DNA of 64,000 nucleotides from Convivina intestini (GCF_003096575.1 NZ_QEKT01000001.1:6102-70101), one strand, 5' to 3'; positions 1-9,580 are shown, counted from the first letter of the stretch. Program-made: numbers and translations. The notes: generated by a model from the letters alone, not told the origin.

Positions 1-1
1 T

Positions 2-3000
2 AGCCAGTCGGCTTCAACTAGTGCTTCGATTTCCGATTCGATTTCTGGTTCAACTTCAGCATCGAAGTCAGCAAGTACCTCGACTTCGATTTCAAACTCG
101 GATTCAAAGTCCGCTAGTGAATCAACTTCGACGTCTAGTTCGATCTCGACTTCAACGTCGAATTCAACCAGCGCTTCTGGTTCAACTTCAGCTTCTGAAT
201 CGACTTCGGCTGCTTCAGCAAGTATCTCGACTTCGATGAGTACTTCAACTTCTAACTCGACTTCAGGTTCAACCTCTGGTTCAAAGTCATCGAGCACTTC
301 AACCTCAGATTCAACTTCAAGTAGCGAATCGATTTCGACCTCGGTTTCAAATTCTGATTCAACTGCTTCGATGAGTACTTCAATTTCGAACAGTTCTTCA
401 AAGTCAACTTCGATTTCGGATTCAGCGAGCCAGTCGGCTTCAACTAGTGCTTCGATTTCCGATTCGATTTCTGGTTCAACTTCAGCATCGAAGTCAGCAA
501 GTACCTCGACTTCGATTTCAAACTCGGACTCAACATCAGCCAGTGCGTCAACTTCAACATCTAGTTCGATTTCGACTTCAACTTCAAATTCAACTAGTGC
601 TTCGATTTCAACTAGCACGTCTGCTTCAAGTTCGATGTCAACTTCAACTAGCCAGTCTGCTTCAACTAGTGCTTCGATTTCTGATTCAACTTCTGGTTCG
701 ACATCGGCCTCCAAGTCAGCAAGTACCTCAACTTCGACGTCAAATTCAGATTCGACTTCCGGTTCAAAGTCAACTTCTAAGTCGAACAGCACTTCAAGTT
801 CGGATTCAAGCTCTGACTCAAAGTCAAGTAGCGAATCAACTTCAACATCAAGTTCAATTTCAACTTCGATTTCGGACTCGACTTCTGACAGCATTTCTAA
901 GTCGGCTTCAACCAGTGCTTCGGCTGCTTCGACAAGCACTTCGACATCGATGAGTATTTCGACTTCTGATTCTGGTTCAACTTCCAAGTCGACTTCTAAA
1001 TCAACAAGTACTTCTGGTTCGGATTCAAGTTCTGATTCGAAGTCAAACAGTGAATCAACCTCGACTTCAATTTCGAACTCGGATTCGACGGCTTCAATGA
1101 GTACGTCGATTTCAAATAGTTCTTCGAAGTCAACTTCGATTTCAGACTCAATCAGTCAATCAGCCTCAACGAGTGCTTCGATTTCGGACTCAATTTCTGG
1201 TTCAACTTCAGCTTCCAAGTCAGCAAGTACTTCAACATCTAGTTCAAACTCAGATTCCAAGTCGACGAGCGAATCAATTTCAACTTCAATCTCGAATTCG
1301 GACTCAACCGCTTCGATGAGTATTTCGACCTCAATGAGTACTTCGAGTTCTAATTCGACATCTGGCTCTACCTCTGGTTCGAAGGCTTCAAGTACATCTA
1401 CCTCAGATTCAACCTCAATTTCTGGTTCAATTTCAACGTCGATTTCTAACTCGGATTCAGCCGCTTCGATGAGTACTTCGATTTCGGATAGTTCTTCTAA
1501 GTCGACATCGGCCTCTGCATCAGCAAGCCAGTCGGCCTCAACGAGTGCTTCGATTTCAGATTCAACTTCTGGTTCGAAATCAGCTTCTAAGTCAGCAAGT
1601 ACTTCAACTTCTGACTCAAACTCAGACTCAAAGTCAAGTAGTGAGTCAACTTCGACGTCAAGTTCAATTTCAATGTCGATTTCAGACTCAACTTCTGACA
1701 GTATCTCTAAGTCAGCTTCGACATCGGCTTCGGCTGCCTCAGCAAGTACTTCGACCTCGATGAGTACTTCAACTTCTAACTCGAATTCTGGTTCTACCTC
1801 TGGTTCGAAGTCGGGAAGTACTTCGACATCTGATTCGACTTCTGATTCGTCATCGATTAGTGGTTCGATTTCAACATCGATTTCGAACTCAGATTCAACT
1901 GCTTCGATGAGTACGTCGATTTCAAATAGTTCATCTAAGTCAACTTCAGCTTCTGATTCAGCGAGCCAGTCGGCTTCAACCAGTGCCTCGATTTCTGATT
2001 CAGCTTCGGCTTCGACATCTGCTTCTAAGTCCTCAAGTACTTCAACTTCGACATCAAATTCCGATTCAACATCAGGTTCGAAGTCGTCTTCGAAGTCAAC
2101 TAGCACCTCAAGTTCCGATTCAAGTTCTGACTCAAAGTCAAGTAGTGAGTCAACTTCGACGTCAAGTTCAATTTCAACGTCGATTTCGGACTCAACTTCT
2201 GACAGTATCTCTAAGTCAGCTTCGACATCGGCTTCGGCTGCCTCAGCAAGTACTTCGACTTCGATGAGTACTTCAACTTCTAACTCGACTTCTGGTTCAA
2301 ATTCTGGTTCGAAGTCGGGAAGTACTTCGACATCTGACTCGACCTCAGATTCGACCTCAATTAGTGGTTCGATTTCAACCTCAATTTCTAACTCAGATTC
2401 AACTGCTTCAATGAGTACGTCGATTTCAAATAGCTCTTCGAAATCAACTTCTGAATCTACTTCGACCAGTCAATCAGCTTCAACTAGTGCCTCGATTTCT
2501 GATTCAACCTCTGGCTCAAAGTCGGCTTCAAGGTCAGCAAGTACTTCAACTTCTGATTCCAATTCAGATTCAAAGTCAAGTAGTGACTCGACTTCGACTT
2601 CAAGTTCGATCTCAACATCGATTTCTAACTCAACTTCTAACTCAACTTCTGACAGTATTTCGAAGTCGGCCTCAACATCGGCTTCGGCAGCCTCAGTAAG
2701 TACCTCGACTTCAACCAGTGCTTCTGCGTCTGATTCTGGTTCAAGTTCCAAGTCGACTTCAAAGTCAACTAGTACGTCAACCTCTGGCTCAAGTTCAGAT
2801 TCAACTTCAACTAGCGAGTCAATCTCGACTTCGATTTCGAACTCGGATTCAACGGCTTCAATGAGTACGTCGATTTCAAATAGCTCTTCGAAATCAACTT
2901 CTGAATCTGCTTCGGCCAGCCAGTCAGCTTCAACGAGTGCTTCGATTTCAGATTCAACTTCTGGTTCAAAGTCGACCTCTAAGTCAGCAAGTACTTCAAT

Positions 3001-6000
3001 GTCTGACTCAAGTTCAGATTCAACCTCAACTAGTGAGTCAATCTCGACTTCAATTTCGAACTCTGATTCAACAGCTTCAATGAGTACTTCGATTTCCAAC
3101 AGCTCATCAAAGTCAACTTCAGCTTCTGATTCAGCCAGTCAGTCGGCTTCAACGAGTGCTTCGATTTCAGATTCAACTTCTGGTTCAAAGTCGACTTCTA
3201 AGTCAGCAAGTACTTCGACTTCTGATTCGAACTCAGATTCAAAGTCAAGTAGTGAATCAACATCGACCTCAAGTTCAATTTCAACATCGATTTCTAACTC
3301 AACTTCGGACAGTATTTCAAAGTCGGCCTCAACATCGGCCTCGGCTGCTTCAGTAAGTACTTCGACTTCAACCAGCGCTTCGGCTTCTGATTCTGGTTCA
3401 AGTTCAAAGTCGACTTCGAAGTCGGGAAGTACTTCAACCTCTGATTCGAACTCAGATTCAACCTCAACTAGCGAGTCAATCTCGACTTCAATTTCGAACT
3501 CCGATTCAACGGCTTCAATGAGTACGTCGATTTCAAATAGTTCTTCGAAGTCAACTTCAGCTTCTGATTCAGCAAGTCAGTCGGCTTCAACCAGTGCCTC
3601 GATTTCCGATTCAACTTCTGGCTCAAAGTCGGCCTCACGTTCCGCAAGTACTTCGACTTCTGATTCGAACTCAGATTCAAAGTCAAGTAGTGAGTCAACA
3701 TCGACCTCAAGTTCAGTTTCAACATCGATTTCTAACTCAACTTCTGACAGTATTTCAAAGTCGGCCTCAACATCGGCTTCCGCAGCTTCAGTAAGTACTT
3801 CGACTTCAACCAGTGCTTCGGCTTCTGATTCTGGTTCAAGTTCAAAGTCGACTTCTAAGTCAACTAGCACTTCAACCTCTGGGTCGAGCTCAGATTCAAC
3901 CTCAACTAGCGAGTCAATCTCGACTTCAATTTCGAACTCCGATTCAACTGCTTCAATGAGTACATCGATTTCAAATAGTTCTTCGAAGTCAACTTCTGAA
4001 TCGGCTTCAGCAAGTCAATCGGCCTCGACTAGTGCTTCAATTTCTGATTCAACTTCAGGTTCAAAGTCGTCTTCAAGGTCAGCAAGTACGTCAACTTCTG
4101 AATCTGGTTCTGACTCTAAGTCGGTGAGCGATTCGTCATCAATCAGTACTTCGATTTCAAATAGCTCATCCAAGTCGACTTCAGAATCGACTTCATCAAA
4201 TCAGTCGACCTCAACCAGTAACTCAATCTCTGATTCAGCCTCTGGCTCGAAGTCAAGTTCAAAGTCGGCAAGTACGTCAACTTCTGAATCTAAGTCAGAT
4301 TCACAGTCAACCAGCGATTCAAGTTCAATTTCAGCTTCGATTTCGACATCGGTTTCTGATTCAAAGTCAAGTTCTGTAAGTACTTCTGTTTCTGGATCGA
4401 ATTCGACCGCCTCAGCTAGTGCTTCGACTTCAACCAGTATTTCAAATTCTGATTCAAAGTCAGCTAGTGATTCAACTTCAGTGAGTCAGTCGATTTCAAG
4501 TTCAATCTCTACTTCAGATTCAAATTCTGGATCTAAGTCAACATCGAAGTCGGCAAGTACCTCGACTTCAGACTCAAATTCTGACTCAAAGTCAACTAGC
4601 GATTCTACTTCAGCATCAATTAGTGAATCGACATCAGCAGCTTCGATGAGTACGTCAACTTCAACTAGTACGTCGGTTTCTGATTCCGTATCTGGTTCGA
4701 AGTCCGCTTCCAAGTCAGCAAGCACCTCAACATCGATGTCGAACTCTGATTCGAAATCAACGAGTGATTCAGCTAGTGAATCAGCATCGGCTACTTCAAT
4801 GAGTGCTTCGACCTCAACTAGCACTTCGATTTCTGATTCAGTTTCAGGTTCAAAGTCTGCGTCAAAGTCGGCAAGTACGTCAACTTCTCAATCGAATGCT
4901 GATTCAACGTCAAGCAGTGATTCGACTTCAATTAGTCAATCAATTTCTAGCTCGACTTCATCCTTTGATTCCAAGTCAACATCCAAGTCGACTTCTAAGT
5001 CAGTAAGTACCTCGACTTCTGATTCTGAATCTGACTCAAAGTCAATTAGCACTTCTACGTCAACATCAGTAAGCGCTTCAACTTCGACTTCGATTTCTGA
5101 TTCAAAGTCAATTAGTAATTCTGCGAGTGAATCAGTATCGGCTGCTTCGATGAGTGCATCAACTTCAACCAGCACGTCGCTTTCTGATTCAACTTCTGGT
5201 TCAAAGTCTGCTTCGATCTCAGCAAGTGCGTCAACTTCAGCCTCAATTTCGGATTCAAAGTCTGACAGTACTTCCGAATCAACGAGTCAATCGGCTTCAA
5301 TTTCGACTTCAAAGAATGGTAATAATTCAGACTCAACCTCAACGAGTGCAAGCCAGTCAGCTTCAACATCGACTTCAAAGGATGGTAGCAATCCGGCTTC
5401 AGCTTCTGCTTCAACCTCAATGAGTCAGTCAACTTCTAACTCAATGTCTACAAGTGCAAGTCAGTCGGCTTCAACATCAACTTCAAAGGATGGTAGCAAC
5501 CCGGCTTCAGCCTCAACGAGCCAGTCAACATCAAGCTCAATGTCAACGAGCGCAAGCCAATCTGCTTCGACCTCAAAGTCAAAGGCAGCGCACGATCCAG
5601 CCTCGATGTCTGATTCTGAGTCAATGAGTCAGTCGGCCTCGGCTGCTGGTTCAACGTCAATGTCAACGAGTGCGAGCCAATCGGCTTCGACTTCAAGCTC
5701 AAAGGCAGCGCACGATCCAGCCTCGATGTCTGATTCTGAGTCAATGAGTCAATCAGCCTCGGCTGCTGGTTCAACGTCAATGTCAACGAGTGCTAGTCAA
5801 TCAGCTTCGACTTCAAAGTCAAAGGCCAACGACCCAGCCTCAATGTCTGATTCTGAATCAATGAGTCAATCAGCCTCGGCTGCTGCTTCAACATCAACGA
5901 GTTCGGCTCACGGTAAGGTAGTACCAAACTCAACATCAACAAGCTTGAGCCCTGTTCTTTCAACTTCTGTTTCGAATGCGAAAGCACAAGGACACAGTGC

Positions 6001-6121
6001 TTTGCCAAATACAGGAAAAGATAGTAATAAGCAATCAGCCGCCGGCCTAATCGGCTTAGCTGCTGCAACCTTGTCACTAGGTGTACTTGGTTCAAAGCGC
6101 AAGAAAGAGGAAGAAAAGTAA
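2..6121 (+). CDS. Giant serine-repeat (SRR) cell-wall-anchored adhesin, 5'-truncated by window edge
   Basis: The frame is open from the left edge, so signal peptide and binding domain lie outside; about 2,039 residues are visible. Residues 1 to ~1,960 are almost pure Ser-X dipeptides (X = T, A, I, D, N, K, G, M, E, Q), as in SRR glycoproteins such as GspB, SraP and Fap1, where they form a rod-like O-glycosylated stalk. The C-terminus has a sortase signal: LPNTG at 6002-6016, a hydrophobic helix, then a Lys/Arg/Glu tail. Family knowledge suggests export by accessory SecA2/SecY2 and attachment by sortase A. No accessory Sec or glycosyltransferase genes lie downstream in the window, so they may be upstream. 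Ser codons are mixed (TCN and AGY). Large DNA repeats make copy number unstable. The class is certain; the ligand is unknown. Confidence 0.93.
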   Translation, partial: SQSASTSASISDSISGSTSASKSASTSTSISNSDSKSASESTSTSSSISTSTSNSTSASGSTSASESTSAASASISTSMSTSTSNSTSGSTSGSKSSSTSTSDSTSSSESISTSVSNSDSTASMSTSISNSSSKSTSISDSASQSASTSASISDSISGSTSASKSASTSTSISNSDSTSASASTSTSSSISTSTSNSTSASISTSTSASSSMSTSTSQSASTSASISDSTSGSTSASKSASTSTSTSNSDSTSGSKSTSKSNSTSSSDSSSDSKSSSESTSTSSSISTSISDSTSDSISKSASTSASAASTSTSTSMSISTSDSGSTSKSTSKSTSTSGSDSSSDSKSNSESTSTSISNSDSTASMSTSISNSSSKSTSISDSISQSASTSASISDSISGSTSASKSASTSTSSSNSDSKSTSESISTSISNSDSTASMSISTSMSTSSSNSTSGSTSGSKASSTSTSDSTSISGSISTSISNSDSAASMSTSISDSSSKSTSASASASQSASTSASISDSTSGSKSASKSASTSTSDSNSDSKSSSESTSTSSSISMSISDSTSDSISKSASTSASAASASTSTSMSTSTSNSNSGSTSGSKSGSTSTSDSTSDSSSISGSISTSISNSDSTASMSTSISNSSSKSTSASDSASQSASTSASISDSASASTSASKSSSTSTSTSNSDSTSGSKSSSKSTSTSSSDSSSDSKSSSESTSTSSSISTSISDSTSDSISKSASTSASAASASTSTSMSTSTSNSTSGSNSGSKSGSTSTSDSTSDSTSISGSISTSISNSDSTASMSTSISNSSSKSTSESTSTSQSASTSASISDSTSGSKSASRSASTSTSDSNSDSKSSSDSTSTSSSISTSISNSTSNSTSDSISKSASTSASAASVSTSTSTSASASDSGSSSKSTSKSTSTSTSGSSSDSTSTSESISTSISNSDSTASMSTSISNSSSKSTSESASASQSASTSASISDSTSGSKSTSKSASTSMSDSSSDSTSTSESISTSISNSDSTASMSTSISNSSSKSTSASDSASQSASTSASISDSTSGSKSTSKSASTSTSDSNSDSKSSSESTSTSSSISTSISNSTSDSISKSASTSASAASVSTSTSTSASASDSGSSSKSTSKSGSTSTSDSNSDSTSTSESISTSISNSDSTASMSTSISNSSSKSTSASDSASQSASTSASISDSTSGSKSASRSASTSTSDSNSDSKSSSESTSTSSSVSTSISNSTSDSISKSASTSASAASVSTSTSTSASASDSGSSSKSTSKSTSTSTSGSSSDSTSTSESISTSISNSDSTASMSTSISNSSSKSTSESASASQSASTSASISDSTSGSKSSSRSASTSTSESGSDSKSVSDSSSISTSISNSSSKSTSESTSSNQSTSTSNSISDSASGSKSSSKSASTSTSESKSDSQSTSDSSSISASISTSVSDSKSSSVSTSVSGSNSTASASASTSTSISNSDSKSASDSTSVSQSISSSISTSDSNSGSKSTSKSASTSTSDSNSDSKSTSDSTSASISESTSAASMSTSTSTSTSVSDSVSGSKSASKSASTSTSMSNSDSKSTSDSASESASATSMSASTSTSTSISDSVSGSKSASKSASTSTSQSNADSTSSSDSTSISQSISSSTSSFDSKSTSKSTSKSVSTSTSDSESDSKSISTSTSTSVSASTSTSISDSKSISNSASESVSAASMSASTSTSTSLSDSTSGSKSASISASASTSASISDSKSDSTSESTSQSASISTSKNGNNSDSTSTSASQSASTSTSKDGSNPASASASTSMSQSTSNSMSTSASQSASTSTSKDGSNPASASTSQSTSSSMSTSASQSASTSKSKAAHDPASMSDSESMSQSASAAGSTSMSTSASQSASTSSSKAAHDPASMSDSESMSQSASAAGSTSMSTSASQSASTSKSKANDPASMSDSESMSQSASAAASTSTSSAHGKVVPNSTSTSLSPVLSTSVSNAKAQGHSALPNTGKDSNKQSAAGLIGLAAATLSLGVLGSKRKKEEEK
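3..531 (+). repeat. Long direct repeat inside the SRR stalk, offset 426 bp
   Basis: About 100 bp from position 3 recur essentially unchanged from 429, an offset of 426 bp or 142 codons. Similar blocks (S-Q-S-A-S-T-S-A-S followed by the N-S-D-S-T-A-S-M block) recur through the gene to about 4.1 kb with an irregular higher-order period. This fits recent duplication and homogenisation of stalk modules. Confidence 0.75.
5581..5917 (+). repeat. 120-bp tandem repeats near the SRR C-terminus
   Basis: Three tandem units start at 5581, 5701 and 5821. The first two are nearly identical with a period of exactly 120 bp (40 codons). The third is diverged and one codon shorter near its start. Each encodes a block beginning K-A-(A)-[11 protein letters not shown], the only place where the Ser-X rule is regularly broken. 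They lie between the stalk and the wall-spanning region. Confidence 0.85.
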
Positions 6122-6156
6122 GACAACAAGCATTACTTTTTAACCCCAAGCATGGC

Positions 6157-6190
6157 AAAAGCCCCTGGATTTTAAATCCAGGGGCTTTTT
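6157..6190 (+). terminator. Rho-independent terminator of the SRR gene, probably bidirectional
   Basis: A perfect 12-bp stem (6161-6172 with 6174-6185, arm GCCCCTGGATTT) is flanked by four A upstream and five T downstream. It lies between the SRR gene and the convergent minus-strand gene, so it can serve both. Confidence 0.88.
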
Positions 6191-6212
6191 GTAATGTTAT
6201 TTTATGGAGGTC

Positions 6213-6851
6213 TTATCGTTTAGATTTTCTAAATCCGGCATTTAAGGCATCTTGTTCACTATTGAAATAAACGGCGTTACCCGGTTTGATATTGTAATGC
6301 TGTTGATCGGGCATATGATAAATTCTACTTTTAGCATCGCCGATAATTGTACCAGTCACCTGTGAAGCCGGTTGTGCTGCTTGGACTTCCGGTTGGGGTT
6401 GTGGATCAGCCGGAGGTGTTGGTTGGCTGGATTGACTTGACTCTGGCTCTACAGCTGGTTGTGCAGTAGAGCTGATTGATGAAGAACTACTAATAGTGCT
6501 TGTGCTGGAAGACTGACTAGTGGTACTGCTGTTGTGCTTGGTTGTTGAAGAGGAAGACTCTTTTTTGGTGGAACTAGCAGAACTTTCTTGTTTGTGTGAA
6601 GAGCTGCTAGTACTGGATTTCTTACTGGATGAACTATTCCGGTGGACTTGTTGGGCTGTTAATTTGCTTTCAGAGCTGTTGAAGCCAACACCGACAAATG
6701 ATATCAGTAATACAACGAATGATACCAGTGTTATTTTCTTATTTTTGGCATAATCAATTTTATATATGAATTTATTAATTAAAATTTTGATACCAAAAAT
6801 TAAACTGGTAAAAAAACTAATTAAAAGTAATAGTGCAAAAAATGTAAGCAT
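6213..6851 (-). CDS. Membrane-anchored Ser-rich protein with C-terminal sunset domain
   Basis: A 212-residue protein. Start ATG at 6851 is chosen because GGGAGA lies just upstream on the minus strand; the longer frame to 6893 has no better site. Residues ~1-25 and ~40-58 are hydrophobic segments, followed by a Ser/Thr/Lys linker, then a Pro/Gln/Ala linker, then a conserved C-terminal block (I-I-G-D-A-K-S-R-I-Y-H, then V-Y-F-N-S-E, then A-G-F-R). This block matches the small sunset or Ada-like domain found at the C-terminus of many lactobacillar membrane or secreted proteins, whose function is not established. The domain probably sits outside the cell, tethered by the low-complexity linker. 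It is convergent with the SRR gene; no functional link is shown. Confidence 0.75.
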   Translation of the reverse strand: MLTFFALLLLISFFTSLIFGIKILINKFIYKIDYAKNKKITLVSFVVLLISFVGVGFNSSESKLTAQQVHRNSSSSKKSSTSSSSHKQESSASSTKKESSSSTTKHNSSTTSQSSSTSTISSSSSISSTAQPAVEPESSQSSQPTPPADPQPQPEVQAAQPASQVTGTIIGDAKSRIYHMPDQQHYNIKPGNAVYFNSEQDALNAGFRKSKR

Positions 6852-6945
6852 ACTTTTCTCCCGAAATCTATTTATCTGGAGGTAAATAACCATAATGTGG
6901 CATATTTAACATTCCAGTCGATTAATATTTTATCAATTTAGGGAT

Positions 6946-6981
6946 AAAAAAAGAAAGCATACAATTATTTTGCATACTTTC
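6946..6981 (-). terminator. Minus-strand terminator after the DUF898 gene
   Basis: On the minus strand an 11-bp hairpin (6981-6971 with 6963-6953) has two G-U pairs that pair only in minus-strand RNA, followed by seven U (6952-6946). Confidence 0.75.
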
Positions 6982-7006
6982 GGCCATTAAATTTCAGAGA
7001 GGGTGG

Positions 7007-7339
7007 TTAGTTAATGAAAGTTGTATTACGAGCTTTCCAATCTTCAAGTTTGATTCCAACCCAAAAGCCGTAAATGCCAAGGGTAATGACTATGAAAAAG
7101 AGCCATTTAATCCAGTTACCAAAAAGACCTAGTGCACTACCATTAAATTGCATGCGATGTCCATCGATAACAGTATGATTAATTTTCCAACCATAAATCA
7201 TGACCAGCGCCCAAGGGTAGAGAATACCGAATGAAAAGGCCGTAATAATAGTTCCCAAAACAGACCAGCCAATTAAAGAAACTAAACCACCATCAAAAAA
7301 TGAAGTGCGACCGTTTCGAATTTCGTTTGTTGTAGGCAT
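7007..7339 (-). CDS. DUF898-family small membrane protein
   Basis: A 110-residue protein with two hydrophobic segments (about 18-48 and 75-98) and the pattern F-D-G-G-L near residue 15, W-K-I-N-H-T-V-I-D-G-H in the middle and G-N-W-I-K-W before the second segment. This is characteristic of the short DUF898 (YjgN-like) proteins of lactic acid bacteria. Function is unknown; it is an integral membrane protein. AAGGAG lies about 10 nt before the ATG. It is monocistronic, with its own terminator. A minus-strand hairpin-plus-T signal lies about 75 nt upstream of its start (7415-7447), so its expression could in principle be attenuated by an upstream transcript. Confidence 0.75.
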   Translation of the reverse strand: MPTTNEIRNGRTSFFDGGLVSLIGWSVLGTIITAFSFGILYPWALVMIYGWKINHTVIDGHRMQFNGSALGLFGNWIKWLFFIVITLGIYGFWVGIKLEDWKARNTTFIN

Positions 7340-7414
7340 TACAATATTTCTCCTTAATTATTATAAAGTAACAATTTTAGTTTAACATGCTTGGTATTAG
7401 AGCATTTAAAAGCC

Positions 7415-7447
7415 ATAAATTAAAAAGCATCCTCAATTACGAGAATG
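7415..7447 (-). terminator. Hairpin with T-run upstream of the DUF898 gene (terminator or attenuator)
   Basis: On the minus strand GCATTCTC (7447-7440) pairs with GAGGATGC (7433-7426), with one G-U pair, followed by TTTTTAATTT. Its GAGG arm can also pair with CCTC at 7470-7467, giving a possible alternative fold. No protein gene lies immediately upstream on that strand, so it ends either the structured RNA (if minus-strand) or readthrough. Confidence 0.5.
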
Positions 7448-8012
7448 CGGTGTGATCTGTGCGCCTGAGGTTTTTGCACCCTAGACATAATAATATTAAC
7501 CTGGGTATACAGCAGGTTATGTATAGGACTTATATCGCTATCAGCCAGAAGAGATAGCGAACGCCTAGGGTAGACGTAAGACGCCTGGGACTTATATCAT
7601 CAGCGGATAAGTGTGTGCAATCTAACAAACTATGAGAAATCGAAACTGATGAACGCCCTAATAATAAGTAGCGGGGCTTACAACACTAGGCTAAAAGTGA
7701 GATTGCATGAGATTGTATTTGAAGGTACCTAGTGAATGCCCAAGTTTGTGGTAACGGTTCCAAAAATGCCTAAAACCCATATATCAAAAACTTCATACGA
7801 GTTCAGTATAGAACAATTTAAAAGAAAAGCAAACTTAAAATTTAAGTGCTGTAACAAGGGCTGATTTTGGAATATTTTTATTTAAAAATATCTTGTTAAA
7901 TAGCTTAATGGTAGGATTTGTAGTCGTAAATGGTATAAATTGTGCACTACTAAACAGGACTGGCATAAGATACAATATTATTCGGATAGTTTGCTATTCA
8001 TTAATGGAAATT
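7427..8012 (+). ncRNA. Candidate large structured noncoding RNA preceding tRNA-Ser
   Basis: This gene-free stretch is rich in nested complementary segments: 7480-7490 with 7517-7527 (11 bp, one G-U), an inner 7498-7503/7513-7518 hairpin, 7536-7542 with 7553-7559 (7 bp), a 7-bp TCATCAG/CTGATGA pair (about 7588-7594 with 7648-7654), 7616-7623 with 7700-7707 (8 bp, pseudoknot-forming), and 7684-7690 with 7728-7734 (7 bp). The G-U pairs favour the plus strand. A weak promoter-like pair TTGGTA (7391) and CATAAA (7414) precedes it, and a terminator follows the tRNA at 8238-8260. I find no tmRNA, RNase P or 6S signature. Size and tRNA neighbour recall GOLLD/ROOL-type RNAs, but identity is not shown and the minus strand is not excluded. 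The AT-rich part 7800-8012 shows only weak hairpins. Confidence 0.45.
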
Positions 8013-8102
8013 GGAGCTATGGCACAATCTGGTACTGCAGCGGACTCGAAATCCGTCGAGCCGTCGTATGGCGGTGTGCGGGTTCAAATCCCGCTAGCTC
8101 CT
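8013..8102 (+). tRNA. tRNA-Ser(CGA)
   Basis: A full class II cloverleaf. The acceptor stem GGAGCTA/TAGCTCC is perfect, the D-stem is GCA/TGC with GG in the loop, the anticodon loop is CTCGAAA (anticodon CGA), there is a long variable arm of about 21 nt with its own hairpin, and the T-arm is GCGGG-TTCAAAT-CCCGC. CCA is not encoded. The discriminator position reads T, whereas bacterial tRNA-Ser normally has G73. It lies directly downstream of the structured segment. Confidence 0.9.
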
Positions 8103-8237
8103 TTAAATTGAACCAAACAATGATTAGGTTAATTGATTATGCGAAAAGAATTAAAACTAATCTATATTGCTTTGATCCTGTGCCTCTTAGGCGCGCAGGT
8201 ATTCGACTGCTCTTCATGTGGCTATAAGGGGACAAGG

Positions 8238-8260
8238 AAACGGTTAAACGCCGTTTTTTT
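8238..8260 (+). terminator. Terminator downstream of tRNA-Ser(CGA)
   Basis: The stem AAACGGT/GCCGTTT (8238-8244 with 8250-8256, one G-U) has a 5-nt loop and is followed by a T-run. It plausibly ends the tRNA transcription unit. A GC-rich hairpin at about 8178-8202 lies between the tRNA and this terminator. Confidence 0.8.
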
Positions 8261-8284
8261 ATTTGTCGTAAATTAGCAGTACCG

Positions 8285-8632
8285 TTACTCCGTTAACTGG
8301 GCACTTTCTTTAATCATATTGATTAGTTCCTCTTCTAATATTTCGGTATTGTTGATGTTAATTGAAATCCAGTATTTTTTATTCATATGATAACCAGGTT
8401 CAATCCCACTAATATGAACCATTTGGCTGACATGTTCCGCGGTTAATTTTAAATTCAGCCATAGCGTCGTATCCTTGATAAAAATCATTGCTATGATTTT
8501 TTTATTTTTTGGATGTCGAATGATATGCCAAATAATTTTTTCGTGCGACTTGCCACCGTTAAAGGGAAAATCTTCGTAGCCGTTACTATATTTAATGGTG
8601 AGGTTAACCAATTCATCAAGTTTAAATTGCAT
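8285..8632 (-). CDS. MmcQ/YjbR family protein
   Basis: A 115-residue cytoplasmic protein. The pattern Y-E-D-F-P-F near residue 20, W-L-N-L-K-L near residue 58, G-I-E-P-G-Y-H-M-N-K-K-Y-W in the middle and a C-terminal E-E-L-x-x-M-I-K-E-S matches the MmcQ/YjbR (DUF419) fold, a small double-wing-type domain. Members are often called DNA-binding, but no defined role is established for this type. Length is normal for the family. It is a single gene facing the tRNA unit, whose terminator lies at its 3' side. Confidence 0.8.
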   Translation of the reverse strand: MQFKLDELVNLTIKYSNGYEDFPFNGGKSHEKIIWHIIRHPKNKKIIAMIFIKDTTLWLNLKLTAEHVSQMVHISGIEPGYHMNKKYWISININNTEILEEELINMIKESAQLTE

Positions 8633-8757
8633 TTTGCTACTCGCTTTCTATATAAGATAATGTATCGCTAATAATTGACAATGACATTTGTTCCATATGT
8701 TAAATTTATTATATGGCCCAAATAGTTGCACACAATGATTTTTTTAAGGATATAAAT

Positions 8758-8976
8758 ATGAAATCTTTAAAGTTGATGGAACAAGTGATACAGGATAGAT
8801 TGCATAATGAAATCTCTAGCATAAATTATGAGCTACAAAATAGCGACTATGAGGGCATGGTTTTCTGAGTAGGAAATGGTACCATCCGTAGTCGGTTGGC
8901 CAAAAAAATGCCAACGAAAAAGGGATATTTTCTGTCCTGTTGGCGAAAGGATGATAGCGCTACGAATCGGTCATAA
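8758..8976 (+). pseudogene. mepB-like pseudogene (nonsense codon, C-terminal loss)
   Basis: AAGGA at 8746-8750 precedes an ATG at 8758. The frame reads 36 codons to TGA at 8866. Reading through the TGA, the same frame continues V-G-N-G-T-I-R-S-R-L-A-K-K-M-P-T-K-K-G-Y-F and then C-W-R-K-D-D-S before a TAA at 8974. The stretch R-x-A-K-x-x-P-x-K-K-G-Y-F followed by W-x-K-D matches MepB-family proteins (~150-160 residues), of which only the first half remains. One substitution explains the TGA, and the 3' half is missing. The family's molecular role is unclear (named from the S. aureus mepRAB operon). A translated 36-residue peptide cannot be excluded. Confidence 0.65.
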
Positions 8977-9006
8977 ATGATTTTCATGCACGGAAGGGAA
9001 ATACCT

Positions 9007-9465
9007 ATGGATAATATTCAAATTATTGTAAAGAAAACGGATGAACTTAGTCCAAAAGAACTATTAAATATATTTGAAGAACGTGTGCGTGTCTTTGTTG
9101 TTGAACAGAACTGTGCATATCAAGAGGTAGATATAAAAGACTACTCAGCAACGCATGTTATTTTAAAAAGTGATGGTAAATTAGTGGCTTATGCTCGTAT
9201 TGTTTCTAGTGATAACGCTCAATATGTTAGTTTTGGACGTGTATTAGTACCTAAAAAGTATCGCAATTTACACCTTGGACGTAAACTAATTGAAACAACA
9301 TTAGCCGCAATTAAGCGACTGTATCCAGATAAAGGTGTAAAAATTGCCGGGCAGGAATATCTAAAAGATTTTTATAGCTCTTTTGGCTTCAAACCAGTTT
9401 CTGAGGTCTATTTAGAAGATGGATTACCACATATTGATATGATCTTAGAAAATGATAACTTTTAG
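9007..9465 (+). CDS. GNAT family N-acetyltransferase (ElaA-like)
   Basis: A 152-residue protein. ATG 9007 is preferred over 8977 because GGAAGGG lies 8 nt before it, while 8977 abuts the dead mepB frame. The N-terminal E-E-R-V-R-V-F-V-V-E-Q, the central S-F-G-R-V-L-V-P-K-K-Y-R-x-x-x-L-G-R-K-L (acetyl-CoA pyrophosphate loop) and the C-terminal A-Q-x-Y-L-x-D-F-Y-x-S-F-G-F arrangement are those of the ElaA branch of GNAT acyltransferases. Substrate unknown. It sits beside the mepB remnant in an accessory region. Confidence 0.85.
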   Translation: MDNIQIIVKKTDELSPKELLNIFEERVRVFVVEQNCAYQEVDIKDYSATHVILKSDGKLVAYARIVSSDNAQYVSFGRVLVPKKYRNLHLGRKLIETTLAAIKRLYPDKGVKIAGQEYLKDFYSSFGFKPVSEVYLEDGLPHIDMILENDNF

Positions 9466-9580
9466 TATTTTTTGCCAGCAGTGGTGAAACTATATTGCTA
9501 AGAAAACGTGCTGAAAGTAAGGAATGGTGTTTTACCATAACCTTTAAACGATGGAACATCATATTTTTGTTGTCATAGAC

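Noticed and set aside
1156-3870. Several long minus-strand open frames (up to 316 codons, Glu/Asp-rich) inside the SRR gene
   Set aside because: They are the antisense reading of Ser-X repeats: TCN codons read as GA-rich Glu/Asp codons. No SD or family motif.
2-6000. CRISPR array or short tandem repeat locus
   Set aside because: The repeats are coding, in frame, without spacer structure or cas genes.
7427-7800. tmRNA, RNase P RNA or a group I intron
   Set aside because: No GGGGnCGTTACGG start or CCA-type tRNA-like end, no GAGGAAAGTCC P4 core, and only a vague GATATAAGTCC resemblance to a group I S element without the other core parts.
7893-8227. Two plus-strand open frames across the tRNA-Ser
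   Set aside because: They run through the complete tRNA cloverleaf, lack SD sites and show no protein motif.
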